From Streptomyces sp. NRRL S-646 (GTDB lineage: Bacteria > Actinomycetota > Actinomycetes > Streptomycetales > Streptomycetaceae): DNA of 64,000 nt. The notes under the pieces were generated by a model that was given only the letters and a program-made list of their open reading frames with translations, was not told where the DNA came from and did not search any database. Shown in pieces: positions 53,912 through 62,847 of this stretch. Where the stretch lies: positions 372,001 through 436,000 of the forward strand of contig NZ_JODC01000010.1 of assembly GCF_000720765.1 (NCBI RefSeq). The letters run 5' to 3'. A program made the position numbers and the translations under genes. How positions within the stretch are numbered: the first letter of the stretch is position 1; each line of letters opens with the position of its first letter.

Positions 53912-53928
53912 TACGACATAAGCGCAGT

Positions 53929-55563
53929 TCAGGACACCGGCCGGGCCCGTTCCACCACCGACGCCAGGTCCAGGGTGTGGGGCAGTGTCCCGAAGGCCGC
54001 GCCCCCGTCGCCGCCCAGTCGCGAGGCGCAGAAGGCGTCGGCCACCTCCGGTGGGGCGAACCGGACGAGCAGCGAACCCTGGAGCACCAGCGCGAGCCGC
54101 TCCGTCAGCCGCCGGGCCCGCGCCTCGATCCCGTCCAGGTCGGACAGCTCGGTCAACAGGTCCTTGATCGCGCCGTCCAGGCGGTGGTCGGCACCGCGGG
54201 CCTTTCCGACCTCCTGGAGGTAGGCGTTGAGCGCCTGCGGCTCCCGCTGCAGGGCACGCAGCACATCCAGCGCCTGGACATTGCCCGCCCCCTCCCAGAT
54301 CGAGTTGAGCGGCGACTCGCGCAGCAGCCGCGGCAGCCCCGACTCCTCGACGTACCCGTTGCCGCCCAGGCACTCGGCGGCCTCGACCGCCACCGGCGTA
54401 CAGCGCTTGGTCACCCAGTACTTGGCGGCCGGTACGGCGATCCGCAGCAGCGCCCGCTCGTGCTCGCTCCCGTCGTCGCAGGCGGCGGCGAGACGCAGCG
54501 CGAGGGTGGTCGCCGCCTCGGACTCCAGCGCCAGGTCGGCCAGGACGTTGCGCATCAGCGGCTTGTCGACCAGCTTCGCGCCGAACGCCTCCCGGTACGT
54601 GCAGTGGTGCACGGCCTGCGCGACCGCCTGCCGCATCAGGCCGGCCGAGCCCAGCACGCAGTCAAGGCGGGTCGCCGCCACCATGTCGATGATGGTCCGC
54701 ACCCCGCGCCCCTCCTCGCCGACCCGGCGGGCCCAGGTGCCGTCGAACTCGACCTCGCTGGAGGCGTTGGAGCGGTTGCCGAGCTTGTCCTTGAGCCGCT
54801 GGATCAGGAAGACGTTGCGGGAGCCGTCCTCCAGTACGCGCGGCACGAGGAAGCAGGTGAGACCGTCCGGAGCCTGGGCGAGCACCAGGAACCCGTCGGA
54901 CATCGGGGCCGAGCAGAACCACTTGTGCCCGGTGAGCTCGTAGGTTCCCTCCTCGGCGAGGGGCCGTGCGGCCGTCGTGTTGGCGCGTACGTCGCTGCCG
55001 CCCTGCTTCTCCGTCATGCCCATCCCGAACAGCGCCCCGGCCTTGAGGCGGGCGGGCCGCAGCTCGCGGTCGTAGACCATGGAAGTGAGCCGCGGCTCCC
55101 ACTCGGCGGCGAGGTCAGGGTCGGTGCGCAGGGCGGGGACGGCGGCGTGGGTCATCGACAGGGGGCAGAGGTTCCCGGCCTCGACCTGTGTCCACACCAG
55201 GAACGCGGCGGCTCTGCGGACATGACCGCCGGGGCGGGCCCAGGCCGCGGTCAGCCCCGCGGCGACACCCTTGCCGAGCAGGCGGTGCCAGGCGGGGTGG
55301 AAGTCGACCTCGTCGATGCGGTGGCCGTGGCGGTCGTGTGTCCGCAGCCGGGGCGGGTTCTCGTTGGCCTGGACCGCCCACTCCTGCAACTGTGCGGAAC
55401 CGGAGGCGCGGCCGAGCGCGGCAAGGTCGCCGTGTGCCTCGTCGAGGAGCTCGGGGGCCAGGTGCCGTTCGACGGCTGCGGTGAGGGCACGGTCGGCGCC
55501 GAAGAGGTCGTAGTCGGCCAGGGGTGGGGGTTGGTTGGACACGGTGTGCGTGGTGCCTGCCAT
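53929..55563 (-). CDS. aidB: acyl-CoA dehydrogenase family protein, AidB-like
   Basis: The 544-residue flavoprotein belongs to the AidB branch of acyl-CoA dehydrogenases. It has the long N-terminus NQPPPLADYDLFGADRALTAAVER. The flavin-binding block is FGMGMTEKQGGSDVRANTT and the adenine site is ELTGHKWFCSAPMSDGFLVLAQA. The family-specific AAKYWVTKRCTPVAVEAAECLGGNGYVEESGLPRLLRESPLNSIWEGAGNVQALDVLRAL is intact. In E. coli AidB is part of the adaptive response to DNA alkylation and binds DNA. ATG 55563 follows a strong hairpin that overlaps the likely ribosome site. Confidence 0.93.
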   Translation of the reverse strand: MAGTTHTVSNQPPPLADYDLFGADRALTAAVERHLAPELLDEAHGDLAALGRASGSAQLQEWAVQANENPPRLRTHDRHGHRIDEVDFHPAWHRLLGKGVAAGLTAAWARPGGHVRRAAAFLVWTQVEAGNLCPLSMTHAAVPALRTDPDLAAEWEPRLTSMVYDRELRPARLKAGALFGMGMTEKQGGSDVRANTTAARPLAEEGTYELTGHKWFCSAPMSDGFLVLAQAPDGLTCFLVPRVLEDGSRNVFLIQRLKDKLGNRSNASSEVEFDGTWARRVGEEGRGVRTIIDMVAATRLDCVLGSAGLMRQAVAQAVHHCTYREAFGAKLVDKPLMRNVLADLALESEAATTLALRLAAACDDGSEHERALLRIAVPAAKYWVTKRCTPVAVEAAECLGGNGYVEESGLPRLLRESPLNSIWEGAGNVQALDVLRALQREPQALNAYLQEVGKARGADHRLDGAIKDLLTELSDLDGIEARARRLTERLALVLQGSLLVRFAPPEVADAFCASRLGGDGGAAFGTLPHTLDLASVVERARPVS

Positions 55564-55572
55564 GCGGCGAAA

Positions 55573-55619
55573 GTACCCCCGGCGGGGGTACTGGGCCACC
55601 AGGGGGCTGTGCCCCCTGG
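55573..55619 (-). promoter_or_regulatory. two tandem hairpins before the aidB start
   Basis: GTACCCCC-GGC-GGGGGTAC (55573-55591) and CCAGGGGGC-TGT-GCCCCCTGG (55599-55619) are perfect stems with 3-base loops. The first ends 9 bases before the aidB ATG and buries the only G-rich (ribosome-site-like) sequence, so translation may be controlled by this structure. Confidence 0.5.
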
Positions 55620-55640
55620 ACCCCCCCATCGGCCTGAACG

Positions 55641-55669
55641 GCCTCGTCCTCAAACGCCGGACGGGCTGA
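55641..55669. repeat. common Streptomyces intergenic motif (TTTGAGGACGAGGC type)
   Basis: GCCTCGTCCTCAAACGCCGG followed by ACGGGCTGA is a short sequence I recall at many intergenic positions in Streptomyces genomes. It is followed at 55677-55735 by three imperfect 20-22-bp direct repeats built on GACCGGCGTGAAAG. Confidence 0.5.
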
Positions 55670-55735
55670 ATTACGCCGACCGGCGTGAAAGGACACCGCC
55701 TGGCGTGAAAGAAGAACCGACCGGCGTCGAAGAAG

Positions 55736-56322
55736 CTATGCCGGCCGTGCCATCGCCGGTGTCGCCTCGTGTTCGATCGCGCCCGCCGGCCAGCCCTCCC
55801 GGTACACCGTGTCCAGACAGCGCTCGCCGAGGTCCGGGGCGATGGCCACCGAGGTGAGGCCCTGGTGGCCGTGTTCGGCGAGCCACTGGCCGGCGCCGCT
55901 GATCACGGTGCCCGTGGAGCCGCCGAACATGAAGCCGCGGGCGGCCAGTCGGCGGCAGGCGAGGACGGCGTCGCTCTCCTCGACGCGGACCAGGTGGTCC
56001 ACGTACGACTCGTCGAGCAGCGCCGGCGGCACGCTCGTCCCGAGCCCCGGGATCATCCGGCGCCCCGGTGCCCCGCCGAAACTCACCGAGCCGACACTGT
56101 CGACGGCGACGATGCGCACCCGACGCCGCCACTGCCAGAACCAGCGGGCGCATGTTCGCCGGTCAGTGCGGCCAGCACCCTGGCGTGCGCGGCCGCCAGG
56201 TCGGGCGGCTGTACCGATGTGCCTTCCGGCAGCGGGACTTGGTGTTCCGCGAGGCCGGGGACCGGGTCGAGCGTCCATCGCGGGATCGTTTCCATGAGTT
56301 CGGTTCCCCCTGTTGCTGTCAT
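55736..56322 (-). pseudogene. deletion fusion: start of an adenylation-domain protein joined to the end of an SbnA-like PLP synthase
   Basis: From ATG 56322 the frame reads about 55 residues (METIPRWTLDPVPGLAEHQVPLP, AAAHARVLAALTGEH) that look like the start of an AMP-binding amino-acid-activating protein. Near 56150-56120 it breaks. The next frame gives the last 130 residues of a cysteine-synthase-fold enzyme of the SbnA (2,3-diaminopropionate) type: RIVAVDSVGSVSFGGAPGRRMIPGLG, SDAVLACRRLAARGFMFGGSTGT, APDLGERCLDTVYREGW. A large internal deletion joining two genes is the simplest explanation. The ATG overlaps the stop of the upstream remnant by ATGA. Non-functional. Confidence 0.65.
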
Positions 56323-57966
56323 GCGTGCCGCGGAGCGACCGCCGGGTTCCCGCCCCAGTGCGCCCCGGGCGGCATCTCCTCGCCCTTCATCAGGAAGGAG
56401 TCGGGCGCGAGGACGGCGCCGTCACCCATCGAGACGCCGTAGTGCACGAGTGGTCCGGTGCCGAGCGTGCAGCCGGCGCCGATGGTGATGTGGTCGGACT
56501 TGAAGGTGCCGTCCTCCTGCGAGTGGGCCTGCACCTTGGTGTGGGCGGCGAGCGTGCAGTCGTCGCCGATCGCCGTGAGTGTGCGGTCGGTGAGGTAGCA
56601 GCCGTCGTCGAAGACCCGGCGCCCGATGCGGACGCCCAGCAGCCGCCAGACGAAGCTCTTGAACGGTGTCCCGTTGAACACCACGAGGTGGTTGTCGGGC
56701 ACCTTCCACAGACGCTCCACCCACCAGAAGTGCGGGTCGTAGATCGACACCAGCCGCGGCTCGAGCGGCCGGAAGCGGGTGATCAGCCGCTCCACCAGCA
56801 CGTAGTAGCCGGTGCTGAACGCCAGGCCCACGATCAGGGACGCGCCGATCAGCAGACCGCCGACGGTGCCGCCACCGCCGTACAGGTCGAAGGCGGCGAA
56901 GCCGATCACGCTGAGGGCGAACCAGTGCAGCCAGCGCACGAACAGGAACAGGCCCATCGAGCGCAGGTTGTAGCGGTTCTTCGCCGCCAGCCGGCGGTGC
57001 AGTTCCGCGCCCTCGCGCAGATGGTCGAAGCGGCTGTCGCGCTCCACCGAGCGCGGGATCTCGAAGGCGGGCGAGCCCAGCAGACCCACGCCCTCGCGGA
57101 GGTGGCCGTCCAGCGGGACCATCACCTTCGTCGCCAGCAGGACGTTCTCGCCGGTGCGGCCGCCGCTGGGGTAGACGATGTTGTTCCCGAGGAAGTTGTG
57201 CGGTCCGATCGTCGCGCGCGAGACGCGGAAGGACGTACCGGAGAAGTCGGCGTTCACGATCGACAGGCCGTCGGCGACCATCGTGCCGCTGCCCACGGTC
57301 ACCAGGTGCGGTGTCTCGTGCTGGACCTCCGTGCCGAAGTTCGAGCCGGTCTGCTCGACGTGCGGACAGGATCAGCGGGTTGGCGTGCAGCAGCGCCTTG
57401 ACGGTCCAGAAGCGGATGTAGGCGAGGCTCCAGACCGGGAAGTCGGTCTCCTTCCAGCGGCCGACCAGCAGCCACTTGGCGGCGATCGGGAGGAGACAGG
57501 CGCCGACGAAGACCGCGGCCCCGAAGACCAGCGACCGGAGATAGACGTCGGCGACCCCGTCCACGGCCGAGATCCACTCGTAGCCCCGGCCCATGACGAT
57601 TCCGGCGAGCGCGCAGTAGGTGGCGAAGACCAGAAACTGCAGCGCGCCGCACAGGAAAAAGCGCGGGGTGCTGCCGGGCAGGGGCGCGGGCGCCTCGATC
57701 CCGGCCGACGCGGGGGCGGGAGCCGGTGCGGTGTCGAGGGCCGCCGCCGGCCTGCGGATCGTCGGATGGCCGTACACGTCCTTCATCGACACCGACGGAA
57801 GATCCGGGTGCTTCCTGACGCGGGCGCAGAAGTGGGCCATGGTCAGGGAATTGGCGCCGAGATCGTCGAAGAAGTGGCTGTCGACCGGTATGTGTTCCTT
57901 GCTGACGACACCCGACAGAACCTCGGCCAGGACATTTTCGGTGCCGGTGTCGATATTTCCCACCAT
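56319..57966 (-). pseudogene. Pls-type synthetase remnant: carrier domain, membrane part and C-terminal beta-helix with internal deletion
   Basis: From ATG 57966 a carrier domain is read (FFDDLGANSLTMAHFCARV with the phosphopantetheine Ser, VYGHPTI). Membrane segments follow (FFLCGALQFLVFATYCALAGIVMG; LRSLVFGAAVFVGACLLPIAAKWLLVG) up to RFWTVKALLHANPLIL near 57380. There the frame shifts into VEQTGSNFGTE, GTMVADGLSIVNADFSGTSFRVSR, LATKVMVPLDG, a further helix pair, and hexapeptide beta-helix repeats ending FLMKGEEMPPGAHWGGNPA. In intact Pls/PosA-family synthetases about 300 residues separate the two parts, so an out-of-frame deletion has removed them. The adenylation domain is also absent from this gene. 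Confidence 0.75.
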
Positions 57967-58511
57967 AGGCGCTCCGTGCAGGTTTTACAGGCTTTACGAC
58001 TTTTGCCGCTCGCCCGGTTCCGGCGCCGACCGGGCTGTTGCCGGGAGCGGACATTCCGCTGCCGGGCGATCAGGGACGGCCCGCGCGGCCTCGGTGGGCT
58101 TTGGTGGTGTACGCATCAATGGCTGCGGAGCAGGCATGAGAATTCCCCCGAGATCAATACGGCGGAACTCTGCCCGCTGTTCACGACCGGGCGGAATTCA
58201 ATGACATTGGGAAACAGTGGAATTCGAGTTCAGAATGTTGCGGAAGTGTATGAGGTGGTCGCGTGAAAGGGGCGCAGGGCAGCATGGCGTGATCCACGTG
58301 GATCCCACCAATGGTGTTTCGGTCATTGGTGGGATCGGGACCCCTTGGATTTGCCGATCAGGCTGACGACGTGTGCCGTTTACACGGGAGCCCGGGATGG
58401 GCACCGAACAGTCCGGCCAACGCGGACATGACAGAAAAATGGGGTGTATCCCTCCGGTGGCCGCCGGGCCGGGGGATGAGTGCACTCGGCCACGGCGGAT
58501 ACCGTTAGGTC
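57967..58511. other. 545-bp non-coding, less GC-rich region with overlapping palindromes
   Basis: The gap between the Pls-type remnant and the divergent BrkB-family gene is the most AT-rich part of the window (58140-58340). It probably held the promoter of the remnant. It carries overlapping palindromes at 58291-58336 and repeated (C)GGAA(T/C)TC words at about 58154, 58193 and 58217. A 47-codon minus frame (57994-58137) exists but has no convincing coding character. Confidence 0.5.
58291..58336. repeat. overlapping perfect palindromes
   Basis: GATCCAC/GTGGATC is a 14-bp palindrome at 58291-58304. GATCCCACCAATG (58301-58313) and CATTGGTGGGATC (58324-58336) are perfect 13-bp arms around a 10-base loop. 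The two overlap by four bases (GATC). It may be a terminator, an operator or a mobile-element scar. Confidence 0.6.
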
Positions 58512-59648
58512 GTGCAGTCAGCAAGTGAATCGCCGCAGAGCCCCTCCGGGCGTCTCCACCGGGCGCGTGCCCTCTATCGGAACGTCTCGAAGCGCAGGAC
58601 TGCCTGGCTGCTGCTCAAGGACACCGTCAACTCGTGCATGGAGTACCGCATCCTGGGCCTCGCGGCCGAGGCCGCGTTCTTCACGCTGCTGTCCGTGCCA
58701 CCGCTGCTGCTGAGCATGATCGGTCTGCTGGGCTACGTCGACGCCTGGACCGGCGCCGACTCCATCGCCAGCCTGGAGAACAACCTTCTGGAGGCGTCCC
58801 GCACCGTCCTGTCCGACAAGGGAGTGTCGGAGATCGCCCAGCCGATCCTGCACGACGTCATGAAGGGCGGCCGGCCCGACGTCATCTCCATCGGCTTCCT
58901 GTTCGCCCTGTGGTCGGGCTCCCGCGCCGTGAACGTCTTCATCGACACCATCACCGTGATGTACGGCCTCGACGGCGTCCGGGGCATCGTCAAGACCCGC
59001 CTGGTGTCCTTCGTGCTGTTCATCGTGGCGCTGCTGATCGGCTCGATCGCGCTGCCCCTGATGGTGGCCGGGCCGGACGCGGTGGTGAACGTCGTGCCGT
59101 GGTCGACGACCGTCGTACAGGTCCTGTACTGGCCCGTCGTCATCGTCCTGTCCATCGTCTTCCTGACCACGCTGTACCACGTGTCCGTGCCGGTCCGCTC
59201 CCCGTGGATCGAGGACGTGCCCGGCGCCTTGGTCGCCCTCGCGATGTGGGTGCTCGGCAGCTTCCTGCTGCGCATCTACCTGACCAGCACGGTCGAGGGC
59301 CCCACCATCTACGGCTCGCTGGCCGCGCCCGTCGCCGTGCTGCTGTGGATCGGTGTGTCCGCGTTCGCCGTGCTCGTCGGGGCCGCGGTCAACGCCGCGA
59401 TCGACCGGGTCTGGCCGGCTGCCGCGACCGCTGCGGCCCGCGCCGCGAACGAGCGGCTGCGCGAGGCCCAGCTGGCCGAGCACGTGGCCCGCGCGGCCGC
59501 CGGCCACGAGACCGACCCGGGCGACCCGGACATGCCCTCCGAGTTCCCGGAACGCTGGTCCCGCTTCCTGCCGCCGGAGGACGTGACGTCGAGGCTGCGG
59601 ACGCACGTCAAGAGCACCCACCCGCACCACAAACACGACGGTCAGTGA
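58512..59648 (+). CDS. YihY/BrkB family inner-membrane protein
   Basis: The 378-residue protein has a cytoplasmic start, then six hydrophobic segments between about residues 45 and 300. Examples are LGLAAEAAFFTLLSVPPLLLSMIGLLGYV, VSFVLFIVALLIGSIALPLMVAG, VLYWPVVIVLSIVFLTTLYHV and VAVLLWIGVSAFAVLVGAAVNAAID. The family start EAAFFTLLSVPPLL and the block GSRAVNVFIDTITVMYG are hallmarks. A polar tail with His-rich end (HPHHKHDGQ) follows. The family was once named ribonuclease BN, which is wrong; its role is unknown. GTG 58512 fits the family length. Confidence 0.9.
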   Translation: MQSASESPQSPSGRLHRARALYRNVSKRRTAWLLLKDTVNSCMEYRILGLAAEAAFFTLLSVPPLLLSMIGLLGYVDAWTGADSIASLENNLLEASRTVLSDKGVSEIAQPILHDVMKGGRPDVISIGFLFALWSGSRAVNVFIDTITVMYGLDGVRGIVKTRLVSFVLFIVALLIGSIALPLMVAGPDAVVNVVPWSTTVVQVLYWPVVIVLSIVFLTTLYHVSVPVRSPWIEDVPGALVALAMWVLGSFLLRIYLTSTVEGPTIYGSLAAPVAVLLWIGVSAFAVLVGAAVNAAIDRVWPAAATAAARAANERLREAQLAEHVARAAAGHETDPGDPDMPSEFPERWSRFLPPEDVTSRLRTHVKSTHPHHKHDGQ

Positions 59649-59745
59649 AGCGCCCCGAAGGGGCGCGGGGCCCCGCCGCGGCAGCGGCTGATGTCACAGC
59701 CGATATGCGGCTCCGCCGCATGGGCGCGACCAGCCACACACAAGC
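59649..59745. repeat. dispersed intergenic repeat, copy 6
   Basis: A perfect hairpin GCGCCCC/GGGGCGC with GAA loop (59650-59666) is followed by ATGCGGCTCCGCCGCATGGGC and GCGACCAGCCACAC (59727-59740). It begins right after the BrkB stop and separates it from the convergent NmrA gene; likely terminator. Confidence 0.8.
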
Positions 59746-59769
59746 CGCACTCCGCAGAAGTCCGTACCT

Positions 59770-60627
59770 CTACGGTGCGCCCCGCCAAGCGTTCCACGCC
59801 CCCGCCGCGGCAGCGTCCCTCACGAACTCCCCGAAATCACGCGGCGCACGGCCGAGAACCTGACGCACACCATCCGTGAGATGCGCATTCCGCCCGTCGA
59901 GCAGCCCCTCAAACACCTCCACCAGGAACTCCGCCTCCTCGGGCGGCACCCCGAACCCGGGCAGTGCTTCTCCATAGGCGCGCGCCGGAACCGGCGTGTA
60001 CTTGAGCTCCCTGCCGCTCGCCTCGGAAATCTCCGCGACCGCCTCCCGGAAGGACAGCAGCCTCGGCCCCGTCACCTCAACCGTCCGTCCGACAAACCGC
60101 TCCCCGGACGTCAGCGCCGCCGCGACGACGTCCGCGATGTCCCGCACATCGACGAAAGGCTCCCGCACCTCACCCGCCGGAAACACCAGCTCCCCCCTGC
60201 GCAACTCCTCCACCAGCGGCCCCTCGCTGAAGTTCTGCGCGAACCACGCGGCCCGTATCACCGTCCAGTCCGCCCCCGATGCCTTCAGCGCCTCCTCCGT
60301 AGCCAGCGCCTGCGTCTCGCCGCGCGCCGACAGCAGCACCAGCCGCCGCACCCCGAGCCCGACCGCCTCCCGGGAGAGCGCCCCGACGCCCGCCGTCGCC
60401 GCGGGGGCGCCGACGTCGGACGGGTACATGAGGTACGCCGCGGCGGCGCCCCGCAGTGCCTCGGCCCAGGTCGTCGGGTCCTCCCAGTCGAAACCGTGGG
60501 CTCGGGAGGCGGCCCGCACTGCGAGCCCTGCCGCCCGTGCCGCCTGCGCCACGCGGCTCCCGGTGCGCCCCGAGGCACCGGTCACCACAACCGTCATGTC
60601 CTGTGTGTTCGCTGCGTTGTCCGCCAT
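59770..60627 (-). CDS. NmrA-like NAD(P)-binding protein (atypical SDR)
   Basis: The 285-residue atypical short-chain dehydrogenase-like protein has the glycine motif VVVTGASGRTGSRVAQAARAAG (residues 13-34) and RLVLLSARG near 105. WTVIRAAWFAQNFSEG near 130-145 and FVDVRDIADVVAAAL near 165-180 complete the NmrA/HSCARG pattern. The usual catalytic Tyr-x-x-x-Lys is not evident, as in NmrA sensors of NADP(H). ATG 60627 is chosen; ATG 60597 (MTVVVTGASG) is also possible. It is divergent from the AraC gene at 60708, which probably regulates it. Confidence 0.88.
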   Translation of the reverse strand: MADNAANTQDMTVVVTGASGRTGSRVAQAARAAGLAVRAASRAHGFDWEDPTTWAEALRGAAAAYLMYPSDVGAPAATAGVGALSREAVGLGVRRLVLLSARGETQALATEEALKASGADWTVIRAAWFAQNFSEGPLVEELRRGELVFPAGEVREPFVDVRDIADVVAAALTSGERFVGRTVEVTGPRLLSFREAVAEISEASGRELKYTPVPARAYGEALPGFGVPPEEAEFLVEVFEGLLDGRNAHLTDGVRQVLGRAPRDFGEFVRDAAAAGAWNAWRGAP

Positions 60628-60707
60628 GCCTCCAGTCAAGGGCCGCACGCCCCAGGACCCCATCGCTGAACGGCTCATTCCCATGCGCGGGCGTCTACGC
60701 TCACGGC

Positions 60708-61643
60708 ATGGACCCCCTTGCAGGTCTCCTCGACGGACCCCGTGCGCGGGGCGCCTTCATGATCCGGGCGTGTTTCGAACCGCCCTGGTGCGTGCGCATC
60801 GAGGACCGCGCCCCGCTCACCGTCATGCTGATGGCCCGAGGCGAGGCGTGGATCATGTCGGACGCGGGGGAGCGGGTGCTGCTGCGGCCCGGCGACCTCG
60901 CCATCGCCCGCGGCCCGGACCCGTACACCTGCGCCGACGACCCCGAGACGCAGCCGCAGGCGCTGATCCTGCCGGGTGCCGAGTGCCGCTACCCCGACGG
61001 GCGTTCCCTCAACGGCGTGATGGACCTCGGCGTGCGCACCTGGGGCGACCGGCTCGACGGCTCGGCCGTCATGCTGATCGGCACCTACCTGTGGCAGGGC
61101 GAGGTCAGCGGGCGGCTGCTGGACGCCCTGCCGCCGCTGCTGTCCCTCACCCCCGAGGTCTGGGACTGCCCGCTCACCCCGCTCCTCATGGAGGAGATCG
61201 TGCGGGACGAGCCGGGCCAGGAGGTCGTCCTGGACCGCCTCCTCGACCTGCTGGTGATCGCCGCGCTCAGGGCCTGGTTCGCCCGCCCGGAGGCGGCTGC
61301 ACCGGCCTGGTACCAGGCGCTGGCGGACCCCGTGGTGGGCCGGGTCGTCCGGCTGCTCCACGACGACCCCGCCCACCCCTGGACGGTCGCCACGCTCGCG
61401 GCCAAGGCGGGAGTCTCCCGGGCGGCCCTCGCCCGCCGCTTCACCGGCCTCGTGGGCGAGCCCCCGATGACATACCTGACCGGCCGACGCCTCGCCCTGG
61501 CCGCCGACCGGCTGCGCGACACCGACGACACCCTGGAGGCGATCGCCCGCCAGGTCGGCTACGGCAGCGCGTTCGCACTGTCCAGCGCCTTCAAGCGGGT
61601 GTACGGCGTGAGCCCGCAGGAGCACCGGACGCGGACGGCGTAG
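60708..61643 (+). CDS. AraC family regulator with cupin sensor domain
   Basis: The 311-residue protein has an N-terminal cupin (residues 1-170; [22 protein letters not shown]). The C-terminal double helix-turn-helix (about 205-305) reads [48 protein letters not shown] and [29 protein letters not shown]. The arrangement is common for regulators of a divergent oxidoreductase, here the NmrA-like gene 80 bp away. ATG 60708 opens the cupin domain. The effector is unknown. Confidence 0.92.
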   Translation: MDPLAGLLDGPRARGAFMIRACFEPPWCVRIEDRAPLTVMLMARGEAWIMSDAGERVLLRPGDLAIARGPDPYTCADDPETQPQALILPGAECRYPDGRSLNGVMDLGVRTWGDRLDGSAVMLIGTYLWQGEVSGRLLDALPPLLSLTPEVWDCPLTPLLMEEIVRDEPGQEVVLDRLLDLLVIAALRAWFARPEAAAPAWYQALADPVVGRVVRLLHDDPAHPWTVATLAAKAGVSRAALARRFTGLVGEPPMTYLTGRRLALAADRLRDTDDTLEAIARQVGYGSAFALSSAFKRVYGVSPQEHRTRTA

Positions 61644-61653
61644 CCTTCCGTAC

Positions 61654-62340
61654 GTGTACACGGAGAGGGCGTCCCGGCTGACCGGGGCCGTCGTGTGGAC
61701 GAACACCCCGTCCGAGGCGGGAGCCGGACGGGTGCTCCCCGACGGCTGCATGGACCTGCTGTGGCACCAGGGCCGGCTGCTGGTCGCGGGGCCCGACACG
61801 CACGCGTACGTCACCGCGGGCGAGCCCGGAGTGTGGGTGGGCGTCCGCTTCTACCCCGGCACCGCGCCCGCCCTCCTGGGCGTGCCCGCGCACGAGCTGC
61901 GCGACCGGCGCGTCCCGCTCGACGAACTGCGTCCGGCGGCGGAGGTCCGCCGCCTCACGGCGCGCGTGAACGCCGCCGCCGAACCGGAAAGCGGGCTGGA
62001 GGAGTTGGCGCTGCGCCTGGCCGCCGACGCCGAACCCCCCGACCCGCTGCTACGGCACCTGGTGACCGCCCTCGACGAGGGCCGCCCGGTCGCGGCCACC
62101 GCGGACGAACTCGGCCTCGGCGCCCGCCAGTTGCACCGCCGTTCCCTGGCCGCCTTCGGCTACGGGCCCAAGATGCTGGCCCGAGTGCTGCGGCTGCAGC
62201 GGGCGCTGGGGCTGGCCCGGGAAGGGGTGCCGTTCGCGGAGACGGCGGCCCGGGCCGGGTTCGCCGACCAGGCCCATCTGGCCCGGGACGTGAAGGAGTT
62301 GGCGGGGCTGCGGCTCGGGCAGCTACTCGGCCGCGGGTAG
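61654..62340 (+). CDS. AraC-type helix-turn-helix protein with DUF6597-like sensor
   Basis: The 228-residue protein has an N-terminal sensor region typical of a common AraC subgroup ([58 protein letters not shown]). The C-terminal DNA-binding domain (about 140-225) reads [36 protein letters not shown] and [25 protein letters not shown] 61654 starts 10 bp after the previous AraC stop, so the two regulators may be co-transcribed. Its 3' end overlaps the convergent VOC gene by 18 bp. Confidence 0.88.
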   Translation: MYTERASRLTGAVVWTNTPSEAGAGRVLPDGCMDLLWHQGRLLVAGPDTHAYVTAGEPGVWVGVRFYPGTAPALLGVPAHELRDRRVPLDELRPAAEVRRLTARVNAAAEPESGLEELALRLAADAEPPDPLLRHLVTALDEGRPVAATADELGLGARQLHRRSLAAFGYGPKMLARVLRLQRALGLAREGVPFAETAARAGFADQAHLARDVKELAGLRLGQLLGRG

Positions 62341-62724
62341 CTGCGCGAACAGGTCGACGCCGTTGCCGTCCGGGTCGTGCACGACGGCGTACCGCATCCC
62401 CCAGAAGGCGTCCCACGGCTTCAGCTCGCCGTGGTACCCGGCGCCCACGAGGTCCTCGTAGACGGAGTCGACCTCGGCGGGCGACCCGCACCGGAAGGCG
62501 AGCGAGATCCGGCCGCCGCCGGACGGCGGCTGCCACCCGGGGGAGAAGGAACGGACGGTTTCCTCGGGGTCCAGGGCTAGGGTCAGCCCGCCGGGCAGTT
62601 CGGCCTCGACATGCGGCTGGTCCTCCGAGCCCTCGGGGAAGACGAGCCCGAGACGACGGTAGAAGGCGAGCGAGGCGGCCATGTCGGAGACGACCAGGCC
62701 GACCACGGTGAATCGTGGAGTCAT
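62323..62724 (-). CDS. VOC family protein (glyoxalase/bleomycin-resistance fold)
   Basis: The 133-residue protein carries the paired beta-alpha-beta-beta-beta modules of the vicinal oxygen chelate fold: [26 protein letters not shown] (residues 5-30) and [52 protein letters not shown] (75-128). [12 protein letters not shown] is the family C-terminal metal-site block. Activity may be binding, isomerisation or resistance. The stop lies inside the end of the convergent AraC-type gene, an unusual coding overlap. ATG 62724 is the family start. Confidence 0.9.
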   Translation of the reverse strand: MTPRFTVVGLVVSDMAASLAFYRRLGLVFPEGSEDQPHVEAELPGGLTLALDPEETVRSFSPGWQPPSGGGRISLAFRCGSPAEVDSVYEDLVGAGYHGELKPWDAFWGMRYAVVHDPDGNGVDLFAQLPAAE

Positions 62725-62847
62725 GCCGTCACCGTAGGCAGCACCCCGGCGGCCGGTCTTGAAGGAATCGGACAGGGCGGGCGGGAGCCGTGGCGCGGGC
62801 GGGAAACGATGTTGCCGGGGTGGACGCGTGCCTCGCATCCTGACCGG

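Noticed and set aside
57994..58137. 47-codon minus-strand frame upstream of the Pls-type remnant
   Set aside because: Pro/Ala-rich, no ribosome site of note, no recognisable family; listed only as part of the non-coding region.
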